A stretch of 15,133 nt of DNA from CAYOUV01 sp964407265 (GCA_964407265.1 CAYOUV010000071.1:1-15133); one strand, 5' to 3'; positions 7,304 to 13,950 are shown, counted from the stretch's first letter. The notes: a model not told the origin generated them from the sequence alone. Numbers and translations: made by a program.

Positions 7304-7317
7304 TTTTCGAAATAAAA
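7304..7317 (+). repeat. 14-bp direct repeat, left copy
   Basis: TTTTCGAAATAAAA begins 3 bases after the dnaA stop and recurs exactly at 7713-7726. The two copies bracket about 395 bases of AT-rich intergenic DNA. Their low complexity means chance cannot be excluded. Confidence 0.6.
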
Positions 7318-7348
7318 CAGCCGGTCTTTTTTGAACTGGCTGTTTTTT
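7317..7348 (+). terminator. Intrinsic terminator of dnaA
   Basis: ACAGCCGGT pairs with ACTGGCTGT (nine pairs, one G-U), with flanking A and T runs extending the stem. Six T follow the stem at 7343-7348. It begins 16 bases after the dnaA stop. Confidence 0.9.
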
Positions 7349-7412
7349 GTTTAAATACCCTGGCTGGCAGCCATATGTGATTGGGTAACTTGACTGTGTT
7401 TGTTCTGGGGCA

Positions 7413-7436
7413 GATTTAATCCTGCGATATTAAATC
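7413..7436. repeat. 8-bp inverted repeat with 8-base spacer
   Basis: GATTTAAT and ATTAAATC flank CCTGCGAT. This sits inside a wider pair, TACCCTGG at 7356 and CCAGGGTA at 7440. Immediately after comes ATTATTC/GAATAAT (7461-7482), again with an 8-base spacer. The spacing resembles dimeric operators, but no regulator can be named. Confidence 0.5.
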
Positions 7437-7712
7437 CATCCAGGGTATGGTTCTCCAAATATTATTCAATATCAGGAATAATGCTATAAATTATCCTTGC
7501 ATGCTGCAAGTAGAGAAAAGGGGGAAAGAGATTATTCAAGCAATAAAGCGCCAATCCGAGGATTATCAGGCTGGAAATAGTAATCAGAAAATCTACCAAT
7601 TCTCGCTTGGATTATTCCTTTGTTAATAGTTAAAAAGGTCTCATTAAGACGCCTCTCTACTATAATGTTCCATTAAGCGTCTTTATTTAGTAAGATAGAA
7701 TGTCTTACCTGG

Positions 7713-7726
7713 TTTTCGAAATAAAA
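7713..7726 (+). repeat. 14-bp direct repeat, right copy
   Basis: This is an exact copy of the 14-mer at 7304-7317, located 29 bases before the acyltransferase start codon. Confidence 0.6.
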
Positions 7727-7754
7727 TGATCCTAATTTATCTTGGAGTTTTTCA

Positions 7755-8903
7755 ATGATTCCTGGCCTGGATGGTTTGCGGGCGATTGCCTTCTTTTTGG
7801 TTTTTTTGTTGCACAACGACTATTTTGCCTTTGGATGGGTCGGCGTACAGTTTTTTTTCGTATTATCAGGTTTTCTGATCACCGGTATTTTGTTAGACAT
7901 GAAACAAAGTCTGCCCTCGAAAGAATACTTCACCAAGTTCTATGGCAGGCGTTTTTTGCGGATATTCCCTCTGTATTATTTCTATTTGTTGCTGATGGCA
8001 GGAGTGACATCATGGCTGAGATCCCAGTCATACCGGCAGAATTACATGACGCTTTTTCACCAGCAACTGCCTTATGCACTGACCTATGTCTACAACTTTT
8101 TCTATGCCAGCTCTTCTTTCGTACACACCAAATTTCTGGATCATTTCTGGTCGCTTTCAGTCGAGGAGCAATTTTACGTTGTTTGGCCCTTGTTAATCAT
8201 GCTGGTACCTCAAAAACATTTGAAGAAGCTGTTCATCGGTGGCATGATATTTGCCCCCCTCTTCCGGATTGCAATGCTTTTTGTCTTTCGTACATTTCCT
8301 AATCCCGTTTTTCGGGGGGATTTTGGATGGTTCATTTACCCATTACCTCTCACACACATCGATGCTTTTGCTTTTGGGGCATTTATATCGCGATTTGAAA
8401 TTTCCAAAGCCAAGCTGCAACTGGTTGTGCTTTCGATAGCAGTGCCTGTAATGGGTTTCGCGTCGCAATATATATCAACCGGTGAGTTTGGAAATTGGTC
8501 CAGTTTGGGCTATCCGATTGTCATGCGACATGCTTACGAGTTCGTCTGGGGGTACTCTCTATTGAATTACTGGTTTGCTGTGATCATATACTGTGTTGTC
8601 AAAGATGGATTGTTTACGAAAGTGCTTGACGCAAGGCCAATGCGCTACCTGGGAAGAATTTCCTATGGGTTATATGTCTACCATTTCGGTTTGATCTGGT
8701 TTGCCGGACGCATTCGGGATTACGGGATCACTGACGAAACGATTGCCAAACCGCTCACGGCTTTGATCGCACTGATTTTAACGGTTGCGGTGGCGTCGCT
8801 TAGTTACTACTTGCTGGAAAAGCCAATTCTAAATCTGAAAGACCGCTTCTTTCCTTTGAAATCAAAGGCTCGAATGGCCGATCCTGTCAATGTGACGGGG
8901 TAA
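7755..8903 (+). CDS. Integral-membrane acyltransferase, acyltransferase-3 (OafA/NolL-like) family
   Basis: The protein has 382 residues from the ATG at 7755, preceded by TTGGAG. It starts directly with the family block GLDGLRAIAFFLVFLLH, giving the characteristic R-x10-H pair (Arg9, His20). Other family landmarks are FFVLSGFLITGILL, YGRRFLRIFPLYY and FWSLSVEEQFYVVWPLL. About ten hydrophobic segments follow one another, so it is an inner-membrane protein. Members transfer acetyl or other acyl groups onto sugars of surface polysaccharides, lipids or antibiotics. The substrate cannot be read from the sequence, and no glycosyltransferase neighbours help. It has no C-terminal SGNH domain. The gene stands alone between dnaA and rpsB, with a long AT-rich gap before it and T-rich codons unlike the flanking genes. 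A later insertion is possible, but hydrophobic residues also favour T-rich codons. Confidence 0.9.
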   Translation: MIPGLDGLRAIAFFLVFLLHNDYFAFGWVGVQFFFVLSGFLITGILLDMKQSLPSKEYFTKFYGRRFLRIFPLYYFYLLLMAGVTSWLRSQSYRQNYMTLFHQQLPYALTYVYNFFYASSSFVHTKFLDHFWSLSVEEQFYVVWPLLIMLVPQKHLKKLFIGGMIFAPLFRIAMLFVFRTFPNPVFRGDFGWFIYPLPLTHIDAFAFGAFISRFEISKAKLQLVVLSIAVPVMGFASQYISTGEFGNWSSLGYPIVMRHAYEFVWGYSLLNYWFAVIIYCVVKDGLFTKVLDARPMRYLGRISYGLYVYHFGLIWFAGRIRDYGITDETIAKPLTALIALILTVAVASLSYYLLEKPILNLKDRFFPLKSKARMADPVNVTG

Positions 8904-8940
8904 AATTATTTCAGTCCAACCGCTTTTCAGATTAGATTTA

Positions 8941-8949
8941 TGGTATAAT
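8941..8949 (+). promoter_or_regulatory. Extended -10 promoter of rpsB-tsf
   Basis: TGGTATAAT is a perfect extended -10 (TGn plus TATAAT at 8944-8949), 180 bases before the rpsB start. No good -35 is needed or seen. Transcription from near 8956 would give a leader of about 170 bases with several stem-loops. Confidence 0.7.
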
Positions 8950-8955
8950 CTCGCG

Positions 8956-9128
8956 GCTCTCGTCCGGAATAATTTCGAAGGGCGGGGCTCATCTTGCCTC
9001 GGGACAGGCAATATATGTCCCAATCTCACACGCTTCCAGACTTGCCGGTGCGTGCCGCGGATCGAATGGACGCGGTTGCCGGCAGGGTAGAAGGAGGCGG
9101 AGGCCAAACGCAAGGAGGTAATTCCGTT
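8956..9128 (+). promoter_or_regulatory. Structured 5' leader of rpsB
   Basis: Two overlapping hairpins compete: TTGCCT/AGGCAA (8994-9011) and GGGACA/TGTCCC (9001-9021). Further on, TGCCGG/CCGGCA (9043-9048 and 9079-9084) encloses CCGCG/CGCGG (9055-9059 and 9071-9075), a two-tier stem ending 27 bases before the ribosome site. AAGGAGG occurs twice, near 9091 and at 9112; the second is properly spaced from the ATG. S2 operons in several bacteria are controlled by S2 binding to its leader, so autoregulation is a reasonable inference. The structures are read by eye only. Confidence 0.45.
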
Positions 9129-10280
9129 ATGGCTATTGTCTCAATGAAAGCCCTGCTTGAGAGCGGCGTCCATTTTGGACACCGCACGAATAAGTGGGAT
9201 CCTCATATGAAGCCGTATATTTTCACTGAACGCAACGGCATTCATATTATTGATCTGCAACAAACAGTCAAACTTCTTTCCAATGCTTACAATGTAATCC
9301 GCGATAAGGTGGCTGAAGGCGGCGTGGTATTGTTCGTTGGTACCAAGCGCCAGGCGCAGGAAACAATCGTGGAAGAAGCTGTTCGCTGTGGTATGCCTTA
9401 CGTGACCGAACGCTGGCTTGGTGGCACTTTGACCAACTGGTCAACCATTCACCAACGCATCTTGGAACTTGAGCGTCTGGAACAATTGCGCGACAGCGGC
9501 GAAATCAACCGTCTAACCAAAAAAGAAGGTTTGTTGATCCAGCGCGATATCGACCGCCTCGATAAACGTCTGGCAGGTCTGCGAAACATGAAACGCTTGC
9601 CCGATCTACTTTATGTAGTGGACGTGTGTCGTGAGGATTCAGCGGTACACGAGGCTAACCTGCTTAATATTCCAATTGTCGCCCTGGTTGATACCAACTG
9701 CAACCCTAAAGATATTGACTACGTTATCCCTTCGAACGATGATGCTATTCGCGCCATTAAGCTTTTGGTTGGCAAGATTGCCGATGCGGTTCTTGAAGGG
9801 AAAGCTATGAAAAAGGATGAGGAGTCTGAAGAGCAAGAACGAGCCCAGGCTGACTCCCCAGTCGCTCGAAAGACAGCACGCGTGGTTGAAGCAGATGATG
9901 ATCTTGAAGACGAGGATTTGCTCGGTGAAGCTACTTTGGCAAAATTGACTCACAAAGCAGAAGATGAAGATGATGATTCTGATGATGAATCTGAAGAAGA
10001 GACTGAAGTAGAAGCCAAAGCTGAGCCAAAGGCAGAGCCCGAAGCAGAAGTTAAAGCTGAGCCCAAGGCAGAGCCTGAAGCAGAAGTCAAAGCTGAGCCC
10101 AAGGCAGAGCCTAAAGCAGAAGTAAAAAAAGAAGCTAAAGCAAAAGCAAAACCAAAAGCAAAATCTAAGAAAAGTGCAGAAGAAAAAAATGTTGAAGAAC
10201 CTTCCGAAGAAATAAGCCCGGAAGAGACGGCAGCAGCCGACGAAGATCCTAAAGAAGAAGCTGACGGCGAGGATAAGTAA
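9129..10280 (+). CDS. rpsB: 30S ribosomal protein S2 with long charged C-terminal tail
   Basis: S2 sits on the 30S subunit back and is needed for S1 docking and initiation in many bacteria. The ATG at 9129 has AAGGAGGT nine bases upstream. The frame is open further upstream but without S2 similarity. The S2 core is residues 1-226, with GVHFGHRTNKWDP (13-25), FVGTKRQAQETI (69-80), ERWLGGTLTNW (94-104) and DTNCNP. From residue 227 a tail of about 157 residues follows: first acidic (runs of Asp and Glu), then a Lys/Ala/Pro/Glu-rich part with three 12-residue units of the form AEPKAEPEAEVK, then an acidic end. S2 is normally 230-260 residues, so 383 is long. The tail is probably disordered. tsf begins one base after the stop codon, the usual rpsB-tsf pair. 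Confidence 0.97.
   Translation: MAIVSMKALLESGVHFGHRTNKWDPHMKPYIFTERNGIHIIDLQQTVKLLSNAYNVIRDKVAEGGVVLFVGTKRQAQETIVEEAVRCGMPYVTERWLGGTLTNWSTIHQRILELERLEQLRDSGEINRLTKKEGLLIQRDIDRLDKRLAGLRNMKRLPDLLYVVDVCREDSAVHEANLLNIPIVALVDTNCNPKDIDYVIPSNDDAIRAIKLLVGKIADAVLEGKAMKKDEESEEQERAQADSPVARKTARVVEADDDLEDEDLLGEATLAKLTHKAEDEDDDSDDESEEETEVEAKAEPKAEPEAEVKAEPKAEPEAEVKAEPKAEPKAEVKKEAKAKAKPKAKSKKSAEEKNVEEPSEEISPEETAAADEDPKEEADGEDK
10020..10127 (+). repeat. Three tandem 36-bp repeats inside the rpsB tail
   Basis: The units 10020-10055, 10056-10091 and 10092-10127 encode AEPKAEPEAEVK, the same again, and AEPKAEPKAEVK. They differ at only a few bases, mostly third positions. A degenerate partial unit (EVEAK) precedes them. 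Length variation by slippage or recombination is likely between strains. Confidence 0.9.
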
Positions 10281-10281
10281 G

Positions 10282-10890
10282 ATGGAAGTCACGACCGATA
10301 TGATCAAAGAACTACGCGCAGCCACCGGCGCGGGTATATTGGATTGTCGCAAGGCCTTGACTGAAGCAGGCGGCGATTATCAAAAAGCTGTAGATTACTT
10401 GCGCGAGAAAGGCCTGGCGATGGCTGCCAAGCGTGCGAATCGCGAAGCGTCAGAAGGCATTGTCGAGCTGTATTCACATGGTGGTGGGCGCGTCGGTGTG
10501 ATGGTTGAAGTCAATTGCGAGACTGATTTTGTGGCGCGTTCCGATGACTTCCGTCAATTTGCACATGAAGTTGCTTTGCAGATTGCGGCGGCTGCTCCGC
10601 TGTATATTACCGAGGAGGAGATCTCGACAGAGGTATTCGACCATGAAGCGGAAATTGCCCGCAAGCGCGCGGAAGAAGAAGGCAAGCCTGCCAATGTCCT
10701 TGAGAAAATTGTCGAAGGACGCATCCAGAAATTTAAAGATGAAGTCGTATTGTTGCGCCAGGCTTACATTCGTGATGAAAGTCTGACAATTGAGAAGTTG
10801 CTGCATGAAAACATTGCCAAGATCGGCGAAAACATCATCATCCGGCGCTTCCAGCGCTGGGAGTTGGGTGAACGCGTCGGCGAAGATTGA
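10282..10890 (+). CDS. tsf: Translation elongation factor Ts, short form
   Basis: EF-Ts exchanges GDP for GTP on EF-Tu. The protein has 202 residues, the short form typical of Thermus, cyanobacteria and Chloroflexota rather than the 280-residue E. coli type. The N-terminal UBA-like domain holds IKELRAATGAGILDCRKAL (8-26). The core has CETDFVARSDDF (79-90), in which the TDFVAR segment contacts EF-Tu. A helical insertion around 115-140 is rich in Glu, Arg and Lys. The C-terminal part is ENIAKIGENIIIRRF. The start at 10282 lies one base after the rpsB stop, so translation is probably coupled, with GGCGAGGA in the rpsB end acting as the ribosome site. A strong terminator begins 6 bases after the stop. 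Confidence 0.97.
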   Translation: MEVTTDMIKELRAATGAGILDCRKALTEAGGDYQKAVDYLREKGLAMAAKRANREASEGIVELYSHGGGRVGVMVEVNCETDFVARSDDFRQFAHEVALQIAAAAPLYITEEEISTEVFDHEAEIARKRAEEEGKPANVLEKIVEGRIQKFKDEVVLLRQAYIRDESLTIEKLLHENIAKIGENIIIRRFQRWELGERVGED

Positions 10891-10895
10891 TATTC

Positions 10896-10926
10896 AAAAA
10901 GGCCAACCATTCGGTTGGCCTTTTTT
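10896..10926 (+). terminator. Strong intrinsic terminator after tsf
   Basis: GGCCAACC pairs perfectly with GGTTGGCC across an ATTC loop, flanked by five A on the left and six T on the right. It ends only 27 bases before the pyrH start, so it also sits in the leader of any transcript entering pyrH from upstream. Confidence 0.92.
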
Positions 10927-10953
10927 CTACTCGTCCAGCAGAGAGGAGTAATT

Positions 10954-11670
10954 ATGGGCAATCTGCAATATAAGCGCGTTCTTTTGAAACTGAGCGGTGA
11001 AGCTCTGGCAGGTCAGTCAGGTTATGGGATTGACGTGTCCGCGGCGGAGGCGATAGCCAGGCGCATCAAGGATGTCGTCGCAATGGGCGTCGAAATCGCA
11101 GTCGTAATCGGTGCGGGTAATATCTGGCGCGGCAAGCAGGGACTCGACCGGGGTATGGATCGCGCTACTGCTGATTATATGGGTATGCTGGGCACGGTGA
11201 TGAATGCCCTGGCCTTGATGGATGCGCTCGAACGCCAGGATGTCCTCACCCGCGTCCAGTCAGCGATCGAAATGCGGGCGGTAGCTGAACCGTATATTCG
11301 CCGGCGTGCCATTCGCCATCTCGAAAAGGGACGCGTAGTCATCTTCAGTGCCGGGACCGGTAATCCATTCTTTTCAACCGACACTGCTGCTGCCTTGCGT
11401 GCCATGGAAATTGGGGCGAGTGTGTTGATCAAGGCCACAAAGGTGGATGGGGTGTATGATGCAGACCCAAAGAAGAACCCTGATGCCAAAAAATTCGATC
11501 GTCTGAGCTACATTGATGTGCTCAACCGCCGTCTCGAAGTGATGGACAGTACTGCGGTTTCTCTCTGCATGGAGAACGAATTGCCGATCCTGGTGCTTAA
11601 CCTTTGGGACCCACAGGCGCTTGTCCAGGCCTTGCGCGGAGAATCCGTTGGTACTCTGGTAGCAGCTTAG
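10954..11670 (+). CDS. pyrH: Uridylate kinase (UMP kinase)
   Basis: PyrH phosphorylates UMP to UDP with ATP, a step of pyrimidine nucleotide synthesis in the cytoplasm; bacterial forms are hexamers of the amino acid kinase fold. The protein has 238 residues, normal for the family, from the ATG at 10954 with GAGAGGAG just upstream. The frame is open through the terminator but no earlier start is credible. Motifs are KLSGEAL (12-18), VVIGAGNIWRG (50-60), the segment MDRATADYMGMLGTVMNALAL (68-88), SAGTGNPFFSTDTAAALRA (132-150) and the nucleotide-site KATKVDGVYDADP (160-172). It commonly sits between tsf and frr, as here, but strong hairpins flank it on both sides, so its expression may be partly uncoupled from both neighbours. 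Confidence 0.97.
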   Translation: MGNLQYKRVLLKLSGEALAGQSGYGIDVSAAEAIARRIKDVVAMGVEIAVVIGAGNIWRGKQGLDRGMDRATADYMGMLGTVMNALALMDALERQDVLTRVQSAIEMRAVAEPYIRRRAIRHLEKGRVVIFSAGTGNPFFSTDTAAALRAMEIGASVLIKATKVDGVYDADPKKNPDAKKFDRLSYIDVLNRRLEVMDSTAVSLCMENELPILVLNLWDPQALVQALRGESVGTLVAA

Positions 11671-11688
11671 CATCTAAGAATTATCTTT

Positions 11689-11718
11689 ATTCGCCCGGGC
11701 AAATTTGCCCGGGCGAAT
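11689..11718 (+). terminator. 30-bp perfect palindrome after pyrH, probable bidirectional hairpin or terminator
   Basis: ATTCGCCCGGGC at 11689-11700 is exactly mirrored by GCCCGGGCGAAT at 11707-11718, with the central AAATTT also self-complementary. The following bases are TGCTTTATT, a poor T run, so efficient rho-independent termination is uncertain. It begins 18 bases after the pyrH stop and could equally stabilise mRNA ends. Confidence 0.55.
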
Positions 11719-11760
11719 TGCTTTATTGGCTCTCAAACACGGTCAGAAACTCTCATCTCA

Positions 11761-11788
11761 TTGAATCGCCGTAGCATTTTTTTAGATT
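11761..11788 (+). promoter_or_regulatory. Weak candidate promoter for frr
   Basis: TTGAAT (11761-11766) and TAGATT (11783-11788) are 16 bases apart in the 168-base gap between pyrH and frr. Each deviates from consensus by two bases. The palindrome after pyrH makes a separate frr promoter plausible. Confidence 0.3.
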
Positions 11789-11838
11789 TTGGGGTATCCT
11801 TATGGGGAACCTTTTTCCCAGAATCTCAGGAGGTCGAG

Positions 11839-12396
11839 GTGATAAAAGACGTCATCAAGGATGCCGAAACTCGCATGCAGGGAGCTGTCCAGGCTCTGGA
11901 TGAGGATTTGGGCGGCATTCGCACTGGACGGGCAACCCCCGCGTTGGTCGAAAAACTTCAAGTGGAATACTATGGAACATCGACGCCTCTGGTGCAGTTA
12001 GCGTCGATCAGCGTTCCTGAGCCTCGCTCACTGCTGATCAAACCATTTGATCCTTCATCACTCAAAGGGATTGAAAAAGCGATCCTGGTCTCGGAATTAG
12101 GGTTAAATCCCAATAATGATGGAAAGTCCATTCGCCTCAATCTGCCGCCGTTAAACGAAGAACGCCGCCGTGAACTTGTTAAGGTGGTCAATAATCGATT
12201 GGAGGAGGCTCGCATCGCTGTCCGCAATATTCGTCGCGATCTGATGAAAGATTTGCAGGATTTTGAGAAAGAAAAACTTATTTCTGAAGACGACCAGAAA
12301 CGCGGCGAGGACGAATTGCAAAAAACCACTGACCATTTTATCGATGAGATAGAAGAGCACGGAAAGCGCAAGGAACAGGAAATACTGGAAGTCTGA
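11839..12396 (+). CDS. frr: Ribosome recycling factor
   Basis: RRF splits the post-termination ribosome together with EF-G. I choose a GTG start at 11839 because AGGAGGT lies at 11829-11835, and this gives exactly the usual 185 residues. The upstream in-frame TTG at 11761 would add 26 unrelated residues. The N terminus is (M)IKDVIKDAETRMQGAVQAL, followed by GIRTGRATPALVEKLQVEYYG, PEPRSLLIKPFD, SELGLNPNNDGKSIRLNLPPL and RRELVK, all family landmarks. The long three-helix-bundle domain ends in an acidic helix. uppS follows five bases after the stop, as in many bacteria. Confidence 0.96.
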   Translation: MIKDVIKDAETRMQGAVQALDEDLGGIRTGRATPALVEKLQVEYYGTSTPLVQLASISVPEPRSLLIKPFDPSSLKGIEKAILVSELGLNPNNDGKSIRLNLPPLNEERRRELVKVVNNRLEEARIAVRNIRRDLMKDLQDFEKEKLISEDDQKRGEDELQKTTDHFIDEIEEHGKRKEQEILEV

Positions 12397-12401
12397 TAGG
12401 T

Positions 12402-13151
12402 ATGACAGAGAAACCACTTAATATCCCGGCCGAGAAAATTCCGCGGCACGTGGCTATCATCATGGATGGCAACGGCCGCTGGGCTATCTCGCGCGGATTG
12501 CCTCGGCTGGCTGGGCATCGTGCCGGCACTGAGAACCTGCGCCGCATCATCCGGGCTTCCGCTGAGTTTGGAGTCAAGTACCTGACCATTTATGCTTTCT
12601 CTACTGAGAACTGGGGGCGTCCACCGGAAGAAGTGAATGGCTTGATGCGCATCCTCGAAGACGTGATTGACCGCGAACTGGCCGAGTTGCACAAAGAGGG
12701 GGTACAACTGCGCCATATCGGGCGGCTCGAACGACTCGACCCAAAAATCCAGGAAAAAGTCTTGCATGCAATTGACCTGACGAAGAACAATGACCGGCTG
12801 GTATTGAACGTAGCCTTTAACTACGGCGGCCGTGATGAGATTGTCTGTGCCATGCAAAATATCATCAAGGATGGGATTCCAGCTGACAAGGTAACCGCGG
12901 AACTGGTTAGCCAGTATCTTTTTACCGTTGGTGTTCCGGATCCCGATTTGATCATCCGTACTTCGGGCGAGTTGAGAGTCAGTAATTTTTTAATTTGGCA
13001 AGCGGCCTATTCCGAATGGTACGTTACACCGATTTTCTGGCCGGATTTCAACAAAGAAGAGTATCGCCGCGCTTTAGAGACCTTTGCCCAGCGCGACCGC
13101 CGCTATGGCGGTGTTTCCGAAACAGTGGCGCACAAAGTGCATGCTGGCTAA
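12402..13151 (+). CDS. uppS: Isoprenyl transferase (undecaprenyl diphosphate synthase family, cis-type)
   Basis: UppS adds isopentenyl units in cis to farnesyl diphosphate to make the lipid carrier for peptidoglycan and other surface polymers. The protein has 249 residues. The catalytic Asp22 is in HVAIIMDGNGRWA (16-28). FSTENW is at 66-71. The isopentenyl diphosphate-binding block RTSGELRVSNFLIWQ (186-200) and the following AYSEWYVTPIFWPDF are intact. Chain length cannot be deduced. The start is five bases after the frr stop. The last 11 bases overlap cdsA. The enzyme uses isopentenyl diphosphate, which the mevalonate genes at the left of the window would supply. Confidence 0.95.
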   Translation: MTEKPLNIPAEKIPRHVAIIMDGNGRWAISRGLPRLAGHRAGTENLRRIIRASAEFGVKYLTIYAFSTENWGRPPEEVNGLMRILEDVIDRELAELHKEGVQLRHIGRLERLDPKIQEKVLHAIDLTKNNDRLVLNVAFNYGGRDEIVCAMQNIIKDGIPADKVTAELVSQYLFTVGVPDPDLIIRTSGELRVSNFLIWQAAYSEWYVTPIFWPDFNKEEYRRALETFAQRDRRYGGVSETVAHKVHAG

Positions 13152-13950
13152 ACGCGTTGTAACCTCATTGATCCTGGCTGCTGTAGGATTGCCGGCCATT
13201 GTCGTTGGTGGGATTTACTATTTTCTGCTGATTGTCTTCTTTATAGGTTTGGCTGCTTGGGAGTATGTGAACCTCTTCCGCGCAGTGAAGATGCAGCCGT
13301 CGGTGGTGGTGACCATCGGCGGCGTTTTATTGGTTCTGGTAGCCCGGGCCTGGTTCCCGACCTGGGCCGGGGGAACGCTGACGATCCTGATTCTGATTGC
13401 AATGACCTATCATTTGATTGCCTACGAGCGCGGACGCGATCAGGCCGCCCTTGATTTGACGACCACGCTTGGCGGGATAGTCTACTTGGGTTGGATCGGC
13501 GCCTATCTGATTGATTTGCGTAACCTTCCGAATGGTATGACCTGGTTGTTGATTGTTTTGCCTGCCGTCTGGTTGGCCGATTCGGGTGCGTACTTTGTCG
13601 GGAAACGCTGGGGCAGACACCGGCTCAGTCCGAGGCTGAGTCCCAAAAAGACCTGGGAAGGATACTGGGCCGGAGTCGTGACCGGGACTCTGGGCGGTGT
13701 GCTCATGGCCTGGCTATGGAGTTATTACGGCGGAGCAAACGTCAGCCTGCTCGTGGGAGCTGCGTTAGGATTGGTCTTGTCATTATTTACCACCCTTGGC
13801 GACTTGGGCGAAAGCCTGTTCAAGCGTCTGGGGGGTATCAAGGACTCGGGTAATATTTTTCCGGGCCATGGCGGCGCGTTCGACCGGATTGATTCCTGGC
13901 TGTGGGCGGCTGTGTTAGGATATTACCTGATTAACTGGTTTATTCTTTAA
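13141..13950 (+). CDS. cdsA: Phosphatidate cytidylyltransferase (CDP-diglyceride synthase)
   Basis: CdsA makes CDP-diacylglycerol from CTP and phosphatidate at the inner membrane, the branch point of phospholipid synthesis. The protein has 269 residues from the ATG at 13141, overlapping the uppS end by 11 bases. A further in-frame ATG at 13084 lies inside uppS and would add unrelated residues. The N terminus is LAKRVVTSLILAAVGLPAI, and several membrane spans follow. The family motifs WLADSGAYFVGKRWGRH (144-160) and LSPKKTWEGYWAG (166-178) are present. The C-terminal signature runs from Ser225 to Asp251, with SLFKR, KDSGNIFPGHGG and DRIDS. All are intact. The overlap suggests translational coupling to uppS. 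In many bacteria dxr and rseP follow; here glpX does. Confidence 0.95.
   Translation: MLAKRVVTSLILAAVGLPAIVVGGIYYFLLIVFFIGLAAWEYVNLFRAVKMQPSVVVTIGGVLLVLVARAWFPTWAGGTLTILILIAMTYHLIAYERGRDQAALDLTTTLGGIVYLGWIGAYLIDLRNLPNGMTWLLIVLPAVWLADSGAYFVGKRWGRHRLSPRLSPKKTWEGYWAGVVTGTLGGVLMAWLWSYYGGANVSLLVGAALGLVLSLFTTLGDLGESLFKRLGGIKDSGNIFPGHGGAFDRIDSWLWAAVLGYYLINWFIL

Larger units (their letters stand above)
7302..7754. other. AT-rich non-coding gap between dnaA and the acyltransferase gene
   Basis: I see no gene in these 453 bases. They hold the dnaA terminator, then a series of inverted repeats: TACCCTGG/CCAGGGTA (7356-7363 and 7440-7447), GATTTAAT/ATTAAATC (7413-7436), ATTATTC/GAATAAT (7461-7482), AAGACGC/GCGTCTT (7646-7652 and 7677-7683, with a TATAAT at 7661 in its loop) and GTAAGA/TCTTAC (7690-7708). 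The 14-mer TTTTCGAAATAAAA occurs at both ends (7304 and 7713). A promoter for the acyltransferase gene probably lies at its right end. No DnaA-box cluster is seen. Confidence 0.6.

Noticed and set aside
7356..7708. Possible CRISPR array or tandem repeats in the AT-rich gap
   Set aside because: The repeats are short, differ from one another and are inverted rather than regularly spaced copies; no cas genes are present.
8994..9128. In-frame N-terminal extension of rpsB from TTG
   Set aside because: The extension has no S2 similarity and overlaps the leader hairpins, and the ATG at 9129 has an ideal ribosome site.
9639..10352. Minus-strand open frame of 237 codons, very rich in Phe and Cys
   Set aside because: It is the complement of the Glu/Lys-rich rpsB tail; the composition explains the long open frame and the false membrane-like appearance.
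11970..12857. Minus-strand open frame of 295 codons
   Set aside because: It is antisense to frr and uppS, both of which have complete family motifs.
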